Notes: generated by a model from the sequence alone, not told the origin. Positions 17,484-27,037 are shown, numbered from the stretch's first letter. The stretch: DNA of 64,000 nucleotides from Bacteroidales bacterium UBA4070 (GCA_002383485.1 DFYY01000036.1:30605-94604), one strand, 5' to 3'. Numbers and translations: made by a program.

Positions 17484-19439
17484 ATGAGGATCTTAATGAT
17501 TTTAATTGCAGCAGGAGTGCTGATGCCGATGCCCCTGCTGTCGAAGGAGTACAATGTGAAATCGCCTGACGGCCGGACGGTCGTAACAGTGGAGGCCACA
17601 GGAGGGCTGTCTGTCAGCGTCAGATATGATAACAGGGAGATAATATCCGGGCTTACTCCCGGGCTGCAAATTGAGGGAATCAGTGTCCCGGGTCCGAAGC
17701 CGGCCATAACCCGCGCAGTGACATCATCCGTGAATGATGTACTTGTGCCTGTTGTTCCAAGGAAAAACAGCCGTGTGCCGGATGTGTATAACGCCCTGAC
17801 ACTAAGCTTCAGAGGCGGTGCTTCTGTTAACTTCCGTGTCTATGACGACGGTGTTGCGTACAGGTTTGCCACTGCCATGAAAGACAGTGTCACCGTGAAA
17901 AATGAACAGTTTGGATTCAGTCTCCCTGCCGGGACTAAGGCTCTGTACCCGCTCGAGAAAGGATTCATGTCACACAATGAGTGTACTTTCTATCCCGCCT
18001 CTATGGATACTGTAGGGAGCACCCACCTTGCCAGCCTTCCGGCACTTTTCACAACCGGTGGAACCAATATCCTTCTTACGGAAGCTGACATTCAGGACTA
18101 TCCCGGACTCTGGATCACCGGTGACGGACACGGCGGGATCACGGGTGTGCTGCCTGCATACCCTGCTGCAGTGAAGGCTCACAATGATCGTAATGTATTT
18201 GTCACTGAGCGAAAGGATTACCTGGCTGTTACGTCTGGTACCCGCACCTACCCATGGCGCCTCTTCATCATCACACCTGACGATGCCAGCCTCGCGGAGA
18301 GCGAGATGGTCTACCGCCTCGGAGCGCCGCCGGCACCTGGGAGCGACTTCAGCTGGGTCAAACCCGGCAAGGTGGCCTGGGACTGGTATAATGCAAATAA
18401 CATCTTCGGGGTTGATTTCAGGGCCGGACTGAATAATGATACATATAAATATTATATAGACTTCGCCTCTGCAAATGGAATAGAGTATGTAATCCTGGAT
18501 GAAGGATGGTATGTCCTGGGCCACGTACTTGAGCAGGCACCCGGATTTGACGTGCAGGAACTGTGCGATTATGCGGCCTCGAAAAATGTCGGCATCATCC
18601 TCTGGGTGATCTGGAAAACATTCCTGGATCAGCTTGATGAGGCACTTTCTCAGTATGAGAAGTGGGGTGTGAAGGGGATCAAGGTCGATTTCATGCAGCG
18701 TGATGACCAGTGGATGGTCAATTACTATCATACTGTTGCCGCAAAGGCTGCAGAGCATAAAATGCTGGTAGATTTCCACGGAAGCTACAAGCCTGACGGT
18801 ATTGAACGAACATGGCCCAACGCTATTACCCGTGAGGGGGTTAAGGGGCTTGAGAACAACAAGTGGAGCGCGGAATGCAATCCTGAACATGACCTGACGC
18901 TTCCTTTCACAAGGATGGTGGCCGGCCCGATGGATTACACTCCAGGAGCCATGGTCAACATGCAGAAGCGCGATTTCACACCGGTCTTCTACAGACCTGC
19001 CAGCCAGGGTACAAGAGTTCACCAGATGGCGATGTACGTTATTTTTGAAAGCCCGCTGCAGATGCTTGCAGACAGCCCGTCCAACTATATGCGCAACCAG
19101 GAGTGCACATCCTTCATCGCGGGGGTGCCCGTCACATGGGATGAGACCAGGGTGCTGGCCGCCGGCAAAGGCGACTTTATAGTCACTGCACGCAGGAACG
19201 GCTCAGCCTGGTACCTGGCAGCGATGAATGACTGGACTCCGTTCACTACAGAGGTTGAGCTGTCATTCCTGCCTGAAGGCAGCTACAGCATGGAGATCTT
19301 CAGTGACGGCGTCAATGCAGACCGTCACGGGGAGGATTACAGGCACCTTAAGCAGGAGGTCACTGCAGGTGACAGGCTGCAGATAAATCTGGCCCCTGGC
19401 GGTGGATGGGTGGCAAAGATCTCACCTGCAGGCAAATAA
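17484..19439 (+). CDS. Glycoside hydrolase family 97, probably retaining (alpha-galactosidase-like)
   Basis: A 651-residue exported enzyme. ATG 17484 follows a GGAGGA-type ribosome site and starts a signal peptide (MRILMILIAAGVLMPMPLLS). The N-terminal beta-sandwich (to about residue 260) precedes the barrel. The segment GIKVDFMQRDDQ places an Asp near residue 402. In characterised retaining GH97 alpha-galactosidases an Asp at this point is the nucleophile; inverting alpha-glucosidases such as SusB use Glu residues elsewhere. I infer a retaining enzyme, but specificity needs an assay. Seen also: WYVLGHVLEQAPGFDVQEL and VAGPMDYTPGAM. It sits between the DUF151 gene and thyA-folA, not in a polysaccharide-use locus, and no SusC/SusD is near. 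Confidence 0.88.
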   Translation: MRILMILIAAGVLMPMPLLSKEYNVKSPDGRTVVTVEATGGLSVSVRYDNREIISGLTPGLQIEGISVPGPKPAITRAVTSSVNDVLVPVVPRKNSRVPDVYNALTLSFRGGASVNFRVYDDGVAYRFATAMKDSVTVKNEQFGFSLPAGTKALYPLEKGFMSHNECTFYPASMDTVGSTHLASLPALFTTGGTNILLTEADIQDYPGLWITGDGHGGITGVLPAYPAAVKAHNDRNVFVTERKDYLAVTSGTRTYPWRLFIITPDDASLAESEMVYRLGAPPAPGSDFSWVKPGKVAWDWYNANNIFGVDFRAGLNNDTYKYYIDFASANGIEYVILDEGWYVLGHVLEQAPGFDVQELCDYAASKNVGIILWVIWKTFLDQLDEALSQYEKWGVKGIKVDFMQRDDQWMVNYYHTVAAKAAEHKMLVDFHGSYKPDGIERTWPNAITREGVKGLENNKWSAECNPEHDLTLPFTRMVAGPMDYTPGAMVNMQKRDFTPVFYRPASQGTRVHQMAMYVIFESPLQMLADSPSNYMRNQECTSFIAGVPVTWDETRVLAAGKGDFIVTARRNGSAWYLAAMNDWTPFTTEVELSFLPEGSYSMEIFSDGVNADRHGEDYRHLKQEVTAGDRLQINLAPGGGWVAKISPAGK

Positions 19440-19454
19440 ACCGGGAGAAAAATC

Positions 19455-20249
19455 ATGAAGCAATACCTTGACCTGCTGAGCCATGTCATGGAACATGGCA
19501 TTGAAAAGAGAGACCGTACCGGTACCGGTACCCTCAGCACCTTTGGTTACCAGATGCGGTTTGACCTCTCTGAAGGGTTCCCGCTGATGACTACAAAGAA
19601 GCTGCACCTCAAATCAATCCTATATGAGCTGCTATGGTTCCTCAGCGGCAGCACCAACGTCCGCTACCTTCAGGAAAAAGGGGTGAGGATCTGGAATGAA
19701 TGGGCTGATGCCGACGGAAACCTCGGCCCGATATACGGCTTCCAGTGGCGCTCATGGCCTGCTGCCGATGGCAGGACAATAGACCAGGTCAGCGCTGTGG
19801 TTGATTCCATTAAGAGGAATCCCGACTCACGCAGACACATCATATCCGCATGGAACGCAGGCGAAATAGAGAAGATGGCCCTCCCTCCGTGCCATATCCT
19901 CTTCCAGTTCTATGTAGCCGGCGACAGACTCTCCTGCCAGCTCTATCAGCGTAGTGCCGACATTTTTCTGGGAGTACCATTCAACATTGCATCCTATGCC
20001 CTGCTTACACTTATGATGGCACAGGTTACGGGATACAAACCAGGCGAATTCATCCACACACTGGGAGATGCACATATATACCTCAATCATATTGACCAGG
20101 TAAGCCTGCAGCTCACCCGTGATCCGAGGCCACTGCCCCGGATGACTGTCAACAAAGAGGTTGACGATATACTGAAGTTTAAATATGAGGATTTTGTCCT
20201 GTCTGATTATAATCCGCACCCTGCCATAAAAGGCGAAATATCTGTCTGA
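19455..20249 (+). CDS. thyA: Thymidylate synthase
   Basis: A 264-residue ThyA that methylates dUMP to dTMP using methylene-tetrahydrofolate. The catalytic Cys in LPPCHILFQFYV is residue 146, the same number as in E. coli. Also visible are RDRTGTGT, the FSGSTN-like LSGSTNVRYLQEKGVRIW, and CQLYQRSADIFLGVPFNIASY (in two adjoining blocks). Length is the short, classical form. It is 15 bases after GH97 and one base before folA, which regenerates the folate it consumes. Confidence 0.98.
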   Translation: MKQYLDLLSHVMEHGIEKRDRTGTGTLSTFGYQMRFDLSEGFPLMTTKKLHLKSILYELLWFLSGSTNVRYLQEKGVRIWNEWADADGNLGPIYGFQWRSWPAADGRTIDQVSAVVDSIKRNPDSRRHIISAWNAGEIEKMALPPCHILFQFYVAGDRLSCQLYQRSADIFLGVPFNIASYALLTLMMAQVTGYKPGEFIHTLGDAHIYLNHIDQVSLQLTRDPRPLPRMTVNKEVDDILKFKYEDFVLSDYNPHPAIKGEISV

Positions 20250-20250
20250 G

Positions 20251-20739
20251 ATGATCACCATAATAGTAGCCACTGACCGTAACAACGGGATCGGTTATAA
20301 CAACAGCCTGCTGGCTCATTTGCCCGGCGATCTTAAGAGGTTCAGGGAGATCACCATGGGCCATTGCCTTATCATGGGCAAGAAGACCTGGGAGTCACTC
20401 CCCGTCAGACCACTCCCCGGAAGAAAGAATATTGTTCTCACTGACAATGAACTCGACTGTTTTGACTGCGCTGCCACGGCCAGGTCGCTGGAGGAAGCGG
20501 TGCAGTTATGTGAACCCGGGAAAGAGATATTCATCATTGGTGGCGGATCTGTTTACCGGCAGTTCATGCCTATGGCTGACAGGCTTATGGTGACACACAT
20601 AGATGCTGAGTTCGAGGCAGATACGTTCTTTCCTGAGATCAACCCTGATGAATGGTATATCTCTGAACAGGAGGATTACCTCTCCGACGAACCCGGTGAA
20701 CTGAGCTTTTCCTACACAACATATCTCAGGCGGAGGTAA
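20251..20739 (+). CDS. folA: Dihydrofolate reductase
   Basis: A 162-residue NADPH-dependent reductase of dihydrofolate. Seen: NNGIGYNNSLLAHLPGDLKRF (active-site Asp in LPGDL), MGKKTWESLP, RPLPGRKNIVLT, and FIIGGGSVYRQFMP. The start is one base after the thyA stop, so the pair is translationally linked. Together with thyA it closes the dTMP folate cycle. Confidence 0.97.
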   Translation: MITIIVATDRNNGIGYNNSLLAHLPGDLKRFREITMGHCLIMGKKTWESLPVRPLPGRKNIVLTDNELDCFDCAATARSLEEAVQLCEPGKEIFIIGGGSVYRQFMPMADRLMVTHIDAEFEADTFFPEINPDEWYISEQEDYLSDEPGELSFSYTTYLRRR

Positions 20740-20825
20740 CTTTTTTTTTCTCCGTCCGTTAAACCGTTAGTGTTCTCTACCGTCAAAGAGACACAGAATC
20801 TGAAGAACACTTAACAAACCATTGT

Positions 20826-21674
20826 ATGAAAACAAAAACACTAATCCTGTTTGTGGCCCTTATGGGCCTGATAATGACCTCATGCGGCAAGTCGGACCCG
20901 ATTGACACAAAGGCCACGGAGGCTGCCGATGATGTAGCATTGAGCGAATCACTCTATGATGATGCCTTTGCATCACTGGAGATAGCTACCGTATTTGCCG
21001 AGGTGGGCAAAAAGTCAGCTTCAATACTTGACAGCTGCCCACTTATAACCGTCAATTCTCCCGGACAGGAATTCTTTCCGAGGAACATTGTGATTGACTA
21101 CGGTACGGGTTGTACCGGCCTGTTCGACGTGGAGCGAGGCGGTAAGATACTTATCACCCTTTCCGGCCCCAGGGGAACAACCGGATCGGAACGCGTCCTC
21201 ACTTTTGACAACTATTATGTGAACGGTGCGAAGGTAGAGGGGACCTATACAATCGAAAACCTCGGACCGAACAGCAGCCAGAATGCAGTATTTTACGTCA
21301 GTCTCGAGGGAGGGAAAATAACATTCCCTGATGCAAAGGTCATCACAAAGGAGTTCAGCAGGCAGAGGGAATACATCCAGGGATACGGAACCTGGAGTCC
21401 ATGGGACGACAGGTGCCTGATAACCGGTACCTCATCGGGGACCAACCTCGATGGCAAAGCTTACTCACTGACGGTTACAAATCCGTTGGAATGGACTGCT
21501 GCCTGCAGGTTCCTGATTGGCGGAACCATCAGGTTTGAAGTTGACGGTATCGAGCCGTTTGAACTTGACTACGGCACTGGCGAATGTGACGCAACGGCCA
21601 CCCTGTCGCGCGGTGATGAATCAAAGGAGATAACACTTCAATACCGGCATCCGAAATACAGGGATAACAAATAA
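20826..21674 (+). CDS. Hypothetical lipoprotein
   Basis: A 282-residue predicted lipoprotein: MKTKTLILFVALMGLIMTSC with lipobox Cys near residue 20, then GKSDPID. The mature protein has a short helical stretch to about residue 75, followed by a beta-rich domain with DYGTGCTG and FELDYGTGECDATATLSRG, two similar Gly-Thr-Gly/Cys segments that may be an internal repeat. I do not recognise the family. It stands alone after folA and ends at a strong terminator. Surface or outer-membrane location is likely from the signal; function is unknown. Confidence 0.75.
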   Translation: MKTKTLILFVALMGLIMTSCGKSDPIDTKATEAADDVALSESLYDDAFASLEIATVFAEVGKKSASILDSCPLITVNSPGQEFFPRNIVIDYGTGCTGLFDVERGGKILITLSGPRGTTGSERVLTFDNYYVNGAKVEGTYTIENLGPNSSQNAVFYVSLEGGKITFPDAKVITKEFSRQREYIQGYGTWSPWDDRCLITGTSSGTNLDGKAYSLTVTNPLEWTAACRFLIGGTIRFEVDGIEPFELDYGTGECDATATLSRGDESKEITLQYRHPKYRDNK

Positions 21675-21724
21675 CCTTCACCTGGCCGTAACGGTCTTAT
21701 ACTGAGCCGTGCGATGGCTTCATG

Positions 21725-21768
21725 AAAAAAATCCCGGTCTGCAGAATTGCGGACCGGGATTTTTTTTT
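21725..21768. terminator. Bidirectional intrinsic terminator
   Basis: A 12-bp stem (21731-21742 with 21749-21760, one G-T pair) and 6-base loop lie between an A-run and a T-run. It serves the lipoprotein gene and clpX converging from the right. Confidence 0.9.
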
Positions 21769-21781
21769 AAACCTCAGTGAA

Positions 21782-22996
21782 TCATGATGCCTTCAAAACC
21801 TTCATATCAACCCTCTCCAGCTTATGAGCTGCGTAGTCGGGTGTGACGGTGAATTCCTTGGTATCTCCTGACGGTAACTCGAACATGGCGTCCATCATGA
21901 TGGCTTCGCAAATGGCTCTCAAACCCCTGGCGCCAAGACGGAACTCCACGGCTTTGTCAACGATATAGTCAAGCGCCTCGTCAGTGAATGTAAGCTCTAT
22001 GCCGTCCATGGCAAAGAGCTTGATATACTGCTTGGTGATTGCGTTCTTCGGTTCGGTGAGAATAGCTCTCAGTGCCTTGCGGTCCAGCGGGGAAAGATGC
22101 GTCAGCACCGGCAGACGGCCTATGATCTCCGGAATGAGTCCGTAGGCACGCAGGTCCTGCGGGGCAATGTACTTCAGGAGATCATCCTTGTCATAACTGT
22201 CTCGCGAGCGGCTTGCAGTGTATCCCACAACAGTTGTGTTAAGCCTGTGGGCTATCTTCTTCTCTATTCCCTCGAAGGCGCCACCGCAGATAAAGAGTAT
22301 GTTCCTGGTATCCACGGGTATCATCTTCTGTTCAGGGTGCTTCCTGCCTCCCTGCGGGGGCACGTTAACCACGGAGCCTTCAAGAAGCTTGAGGAGACCC
22401 TGCTGAACGCCCTCTCCGGATACGTCACGCGTTATTGACGGATTGTCACCCTTACGGGCAATCTTGTCCAACTCGTCAATGAACACAATGCCCTTCTCGG
22501 CAGCCTTGACATCATAGTCGGCATTCTGAAGCAGCCTGGTAAGGAGGCTCTCGATGTCCTCACCCACGTATCCCGCCTCGGTTAGTACCGTTGCGTCTAC
22601 GATGGTGAATGGTACATGGAGCATCCGTGCGATGGTGCGGGCCAGCAGAGTCTTCCCTGTGCCGGTCTCACCAACCAGGATAATATTTGATTTTTCTATC
22701 TCAACATCATCACTGTCAGCCTTCTGCACCAACCTCTTGTAGTGGTTGTATACAGCCACGGAGAGGATCTTCTTGGCCCTGTCCTGCCCGATGACGTACT
22801 GATCAAGAAACTTCTTGATCTCATCAGGCTTACGGAGCTTAAGGCTGTCAAGGCTGAAAGAAGACTTGCTTCCGAGCTCCTCCAACATGATATTGTGGGC
22901 CTGTTCAATGCATTGATCGCATATATGGCCCTCAAGACCGGCGATCAGAAGGGTTGCCTCTTTCTTTGTGCGTCCGCAGAACGAACATTTGTCCAT
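21782..22996 (-). CDS. clpX: ATP-dependent Clp protease ATP-binding subunit ClpX
   Basis: A 404-residue AAA+ unfoldase. The N-terminal zinc domain has CSFCGRTKKEA and HICDQC. The ATPase has Walker A GETGTGKTLLA, Walker B VFIDELDKIA and sensor segment LGARGLRAI. It unfolds tagged proteins and feeds them to ClpP, encoded 10 bases upstream on the same strand. Order on the minus strand is tig, clpP, clpX, as in many bacteria. Confidence 0.98.
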   Translation of the reverse strand: MDKCSFCGRTKKEATLLIAGLEGHICDQCIEQAHNIMLEELGSKSSFSLDSLKLRKPDEIKKFLDQYVIGQDRAKKILSVAVYNHYKRLVQKADSDDVEIEKSNIILVGETGTGKTLLARTIARMLHVPFTIVDATVLTEAGYVGEDIESLLTRLLQNADYDVKAAEKGIVFIDELDKIARKGDNPSITRDVSGEGVQQGLLKLLEGSVVNVPPQGGRKHPEQKMIPVDTRNILFICGGAFEGIEKKIAHRLNTTVVGYTASRSRDSYDKDDLLKYIAPQDLRAYGLIPEIIGRLPVLTHLSPLDRKALRAILTEPKNAITKQYIKLFAMDGIELTFTDEALDYIVDKAVEFRLGARGLRAICEAIMMDAMFELPSGDTKEFTVTPDYAAHKLERVDMKVLKAS

Positions 22997-23006
22997 CCGG
23001 ATGTGA

Positions 23007-23684
23007 TTAATTCTTTGTTTTGGAAAGGACTTCGTCTATCATTCCGTACTCTTTCGCCTCAGGCGCTGTCATCCAGTGGTCACGGTCAGCATCCCTCTCC
23101 ACCTTTTCGAGGGGTTGTCCGGTGTGGAATGCAATGACTTCGTACAGCTCTTTCTTGATCTTAAGGATCTCCTTGACAGCTATCTCAATATCGGAAGCCT
23201 GTCCCTCTGCACCACCCATCGGCTGATGGATCATGATACGGGAATGCTTCAGTGCAGACCTTTTGCCTTTCGTGCCGGCGGTAAGCAGAACGGCACCCAT
23301 TGATGCAGCCATTCCCGTACAGATTGTTGCCACATCGGCTGATATATACTGTATAGTGTCATATATACCCATCCCTGCATGAACCACCCCGCCGGGAGTA
23401 TTAAGGTAGATCTGTATGTCCTTGCCCGGATCTGACGAATCAAGGTAGAGCAACTGCGCCTGGATAATATTGGCCACATAATCATCCACCGGAAGACCGA
23501 GGAAGATTATGCGATCCATCATAAGACGCGAAAAGACATCCATCGAAGCTACATTCAGCTGACGCTCCTCGATGATCGTGGGAGAGATGTATCCGTTGCT
23601 TGCCGAGATATAGCGGTGCATGGTGAGACTGCTGATACCGAAACGGTCAGCGGCATATTTTTTAAAATCCTTGCTATCTGACAT
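23007..23684 (-). CDS. clpP: ATP-dependent Clp protease proteolytic subunit ClpP
   Basis: A 225-residue serine protease subunit. The catalytic Ser lies in GMAASMGAVLL (near residue 128), the His in RIMIHQPMGG. The N-terminus is about 20 residues longer than E. coli ClpP and may include a short propeptide. It has its own -7 box between tig and its start, and clpX follows after a 10-base gap. Confidence 0.97.
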   Translation of the reverse strand: MSDSKDFKKYAADRFGISSLTMHRYISASNGYISPTIIEERQLNVASMDVFSRLMMDRIIFLGLPVDDYVANIIQAQLLYLDSSDPGKDIQIYLNTPGGVVHAGMGIYDTIQYISADVATICTGMAASMGAVLLTAGTKGKRSALKHSRIMIHQPMGGAEGQASDIEIAVKEILKIKKELYEVIAFHTGQPLEKVERDADRDHWMTAPEAKEYGMIDEVLSKTKN

Positions 23685-23706
23685 ATGTGTTTGTATTGGT
23701 GAATTT

Positions 23707-23714
23707 CAAATATA
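23707..23714 (-). promoter_or_regulatory. Bacteroidota -7 box before clpP
   Basis: Minus strand TATATTTG, exact to TAnnTTTG, 23 bases before the clpP start. Upstream elements would fall in the end of tig. Confidence 0.6.
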
Positions 23715-23736
23715 CGAAATAATGGCTTTACAGGTT

Positions 23737-25068
23737 TCACTTCTCAGTGAACAGGTTGTTGAATTCCTCAGGAGTGACCTGCTTCTCATCAACCTTGACA
23801 AGGTCAATAATTATGCCGAGCACCCTGGTGTCAAGCACCTTCTCTGCAATACGGCGTGCATCATCCTCCTTCTTGAGCATATCCCTTGCAAATAACGTAA
23901 TCTGCTCATCAGTAGCATAATACAGACCGTACTGAGAAAACTGTGCACGGGTGAAATCCAGAGCCTCAGCGAGGATCTCCTCATCGGTGATCTTCACATC
24001 ATTGTCTTTTGCCACCCTGTTCTTTATCAGTTGCCAGCGCAGATCATCACGGAAATGACTCCAGTCCTTCTCGATATCCTCAGCGGTGGTCTTCTCGTTC
24101 ACCTTCAGCAGCCATCTCTTCAGAAACTCTTCCGGTAGTTCGAATTGCATCTTCTCAAGGGCCAGTTTGCGGGCATCTGTATGAAGCCTGTATTCTGACT
24201 CACGGCCGAAGAAACCCCTGATCTCTTCCCTGACCTTTGCCTCAAACTCTTCGGCTTCACTGACAGCGCCTGCACCGTATACCTTATCCCACAACTCCTG
24301 GTTGTTTTCGGCCGGGGCAAAGCGTGATACCTCCCTGACTGTGATTGTATATGTCCCGTTGAGCTCCTTAACCTCCTCCTTCTGTTTCTTCAGCAGGCCG
24401 GCTATCTCATAATCGTTCGGGAAGGCAGTGCGGATGTCAAAGCTGACTGTGTCGCCGGCAGATTTTCCCAGGAATTCCCTTTTCAGCTCTTCGTCCTTGA
24501 CCAGGTCCACGGAAAGGGTGGCATCCTCATTCATCACGGTTCCGTCCGCTGAAGTGATTGTACCCTTGAGAAGATCCTTCTCCTGTGACACTTCTGAGAT
24601 TACGAATTCGCCGAACCTGCGTGCATAGTTGTCGACATAATCGGCAACCATCTTCGTGTCAGGCTCTATCTGGTAACGGGTGAGCTTCTGCTTTTTGTTG
24701 AGGTTTAAGTCGAACTCAGGAGCAAGGCCAAGTTCAAAGGTGAAACTGAACTCCTCCGACTTGTCAGGCTCAAATGAGTGGCTGTCATGCTTTGGAAGCG
24801 GATCGCCAAGAATATCCAGGCTTTCTGTCTTGATGTAGTCTGTCAGACTGTCCGAGACGATTTTATTAATTTCGTCGACAAGAACCGTGGTTCCGTAGAG
24901 TTTCTTTATCATCTGAAAGGGAACGTGGCCGGGCCGGAATCCCTTGATGCTGGCTGTCCTTCTGTATTCCCTGAGTTTTTTTTCTACCTTTTCTTCGTAG
25001 TCGGCCTTAACGATATCAATTCTGACCGTTGCATTCAGTGCGTCAATGTTCTCTCTGGTGACATTCAT
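23737..25068 (-). CDS. tig: Trigger factor
   Basis: A 443-residue ribosome-bound chaperone. The N-terminal ribosome-binding domain carries KGFRPGHVPFQMIKKLYG (signature loop, normally GFRxGxxP). A degenerate FKBP-like domain occupies the middle, and a helical arm domain the end. Start chosen at ATG 25066-25068 (MNVTRENID); a longer frame to 25218 passes through the tRNA gene and is not real. It is transcribed after tRNA-Leu and before clpP-clpX. Confidence 0.93.
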   Translation of the reverse strand: MNVTRENIDALNATVRIDIVKADYEEKVEKKLREYRRTASIKGFRPGHVPFQMIKKLYGTTVLVDEINKIVSDSLTDYIKTESLDILGDPLPKHDSHSFEPDKSEEFSFTFELGLAPEFDLNLNKKQKLTRYQIEPDTKMVADYVDNYARRFGEFVISEVSQEKDLLKGTITSADGTVMNEDATLSVDLVKDEELKREFLGKSAGDTVSFDIRTAFPNDYEIAGLLKKQKEEVKELNGTYTITVREVSRFAPAENNQELWDKVYGAGAVSEAEEFEAKVREEIRGFFGRESEYRLHTDARKLALEKMQFELPEEFLKRWLLKVNEKTTAEDIEKDWSHFRDDLRWQLIKNRVAKDNDVKITDEEILAEALDFTRAQFSQYGLYYATDEQITLFARDMLKKEDDARRIAEKVLDTRVLGIIIDLVKVDEKQVTPEEFNNLFTEK

Positions 25069-25148
25069 ATTATAATTGTTTACCTGTCGGTTTAAAAAAC
25101 CGCCTTGACCTTCGTGCGTTGCCGAAGAGTCAGTGCGGTTCAGATACC

Positions 25149-25233
25149 TGGTGCGGATGAAGGGACTCGAACCCCCACGCCCTGAGGCACAAGATCCTAA
25201 GTCTTGCTCGGCTACCAATTACGACACATCCGC
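25149..25233 (-). tRNA. tRNA-Leu (anticodon TAG)
   Basis: An 85-base type II tRNA read on the minus strand, with CCA encoded (25149-25151). The acceptor stem GCGGATG pairs with CATCCGC. The anticodon stem CAAGA/TCTTG encloses loop CTTAGGA, giving TAG, which reads CTA leucine codons. A long variable arm and the GGTTCGAGTCC T-arm are clear. Confidence 0.95.
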
Positions 25234-25243
25234 AAAAAGTGGT

Positions 25244-25275
25244 GCAAAATTAGTAAAAATTACGAATCGACCAAA
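25244..25275 (-). promoter_or_regulatory. Bacteroidota promoter for tRNA-Leu
   Basis: Minus strand TTTG (25272-25275), 19-base spacer, TAATTTTGC (25244-25252), ending 10 bases before the tRNA 5' end. It probably also transcribes tig. Confidence 0.75.
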
Positions 25276-25289
25276 GTGACACGGTGAAT

Positions 25290-26015
25290 TTACCTCCTGA
25301 GTTCGAAGTTTTTACCGAGATAGACATCTCTTACCTGCTCATCGTCAGCAAGCTGTGAGGCTGTTCCCTGCTTGAGTATCTTACCCTCGAAGAGGAGATA
25401 GGCTCTGTCAGTTATTGTGAGGGTCTCGTGTACGTTATGGTCGGTGATTAGGATGCCTATATTCTTGTTTTTCAGGTGAGAAACGATCATCTGGATATCT
25501 TCCACCGCGATGGGGTCGACACCGGCGAAGGGTTCATCAAGCAGAATAAAGTTTGGTTTGAGGGCAAGGGCGCGTGCTATCTCTGTACGGCGTCGCTCGC
25601 CACCGGAGAGCTGTATGCCCAGGCTCTTGCGTATACGCCCCAGCCCGAACTCCTCGAGCAGCGACTCCAGCCGTTCTTTTCTCTCATGCTTTGTCATGTC
25701 TGATAGCTCCATGACTGCCATCAGGTTGTCCTCAACACTCAGTTTGCGGAATACTGATGCTTCCTGCGCCAGATAACCGATTCCAAGGCGTGACCTGCGG
25801 TACATGGGGAAGTCGGTTATCTCTGTGCTGTCAAGCCAGATATGTCCGCCGTTGGGGCGTATCAGCCCCACTATCATGTAAAAGGTGGTAGTCTTGCCGG
25901 CACCGTTGGGTCCGAGAAGGCCAACTATCTCGCCCTGCTCCACCTCTACGGAGACCTCATTGACAACTGTCCGGGTTTTGTACCTCTTGACAAGGTCTGT
26001 TGTATGGAGTTTCAT
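25290..26015 (-). CDS. lptB: LPS export ABC transporter ATP-binding protein LptB
   Basis: A 241-residue ABC ATPase with Walker A GPNGAGKTTTFYM, signature LSGGERRRTEIARAL and Walker B FILLDEPFAGVDP. The stretch YLAQEASVFRKLSVEDN is typical of LptB, which with LptFG extracts lipopolysaccharide from the inner membrane. No lptF, lptG, lptA or lptC is adjacent. It is preceded by a 167-base spacer after tatC that holds no gene I can support, with a -7-like TATCTTTAC near 26162-26170 on the minus strand. Confidence 0.93.
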   Translation of the reverse strand: MKLHTTDLVKRYKTRTVVNEVSVEVEQGEIVGLLGPNGAGKTTTFYMIVGLIRPNGGHIWLDSTEITDFPMYRRSRLGIGYLAQEASVFRKLSVEDNLMAVMELSDMTKHERKERLESLLEEFGLGRIRKSLGIQLSGGERRRTEIARALALKPNFILLDEPFAGVDPIAVEDIQMIVSHLKNKNIGILITDHNVHETLTITDRAYLLFEGKILKQGTASQLADDEQVRDVYLGKNFELRR

Positions 26016-26182
26016 AATTTTACTCTTTTGCGCCGGTTGCCTGTTATATGTTTCTGCATTTTCGCCGGGGCTCGTCCTGTAACTGTTCCTGATCTCCGGC
26101 CCGATGGATCAGCGTCATCCCTCATAACCTTCCATGGACTCCTTCCTTCGTTTCAGCAGCCGTAAAGATACTCACTTCTTCA

Positions 26183-27037
26183 TTAATTTGCAGCGGTCTC
26201 TTCCGCGGCGTCATCCTCAGCCCTCTTCCGGACCACCCTGGCAGCTATGAATATACTTACTTCATAAAGCAGGAGCAGGGGTATGGATACAAGTATCAGG
26301 CTGAAGACGTCAGGAGGGGTTATCACTGCAGCCAGCGCCAGTACAACTACTATTGAGTGCCTGCGGTATTTCCTCATGAATTCAGGAGTGATGACTCCAA
26401 TCCTGGCAAGGAAGAATACCACAATGGGCAGCTCAAAAGTTATACCCGCCGAGAGTGCTACCGATGTCACGGAGCCGATATAGGAACTTATGTTTATCTG
26501 GTTTGCAACAATGTCACTTACCCTGTAAGAACCCAGGAAGTTGATAGAGAGAGGCGTGATGACGAAAAACCCGAATGCCACCCCGGTAAGGAACAGTAAC
26601 GAAGCCATGGTGACGGCCCCGCGGGCATACTTGCGTTCCTTCTCGTAAAGTGCAGGCCGGAAAAACGACCAGAACTCCCAGAAAACATAAGGGAAAGCCA
26701 GTATCAGTCCGGCAACCAGCGAAATGTTGATGTGAGTGGTGAACTGCCCGGACATCTTGATGCTTATCAGCTCAATAGGATCCTGGTTTATGCACAGCGC
26801 CGGGACATTGACAAGATCGGCAAGACGGCACAGAAGCCTGTTGGTGATAAAATCAGGATTATTGGGTGCCAGGATTATGCTGTCAAAGATGACATTCTTG
26901 AACATGAAGGCCAGTATCGCCCCCACAACAATTGCAATCAGGGCCCTGATAATATGCCATCGCAACTCCTCCAGGTGCTGGAGAAACGTCATCTCACCTT
27001 CCTCGCTGCTTCTTTTCGTCTTGCTTCTGAGGGCCAT
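26183..27037 (-). CDS. tatC: Sec-independent protein translocase TatC
   Basis: The six-span core subunit of the twin-arginine translocase. The conserved amphipathic start MTFLQHLEELRWHIIRAL is followed by six hydrophobic segments, with FPYVFWEFWSFFRPALYEKE between spans 2 and 3. Start is placed at ATG 27035-27037 (MALRSKTKRS), 284 residues; another Met at 27083-27085 would add 16 residues and cannot be excluded. A short basic and acidic cytoplasmic tail ends the protein. No tatA is visible in the window. Confidence 0.92.
   Translation of the reverse strand: MALRSKTKRSSEEGEMTFLQHLEELRWHIIRALIAIVVGAILAFMFKNVIFDSIILAPNNPDFITNRLLCRLADLVNVPALCINQDPIELISIKMSGQFTTHINISLVAGLILAFPYVFWEFWSFFRPALYEKERKYARGAVTMASLLFLTGVAFGFFVITPLSINFLGSYRVSDIVANQINISSYIGSVTSVALSAGITFELPIVVFFLARIGVITPEFMRKYRRHSIVVVLALAAVITPPDVFSLILVSIPLLLLYEVSIFIAARVVRKRAEDDAAEETAAN

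Noticed and set aside
17970..19022. 350-codon open frame antisense to GH97
   Set aside because: It lies wholly inside the GH97 gene, has no start context or motif, and reflects codon bias of the real gene.
20740..20760. T-run after folA as a terminator
   Set aside because: Nine Ts are present but no stable stem precedes them.
25069..25218. N-terminal extension of trigger factor
   Set aside because: The frame passes through the tRNA-Leu gene.
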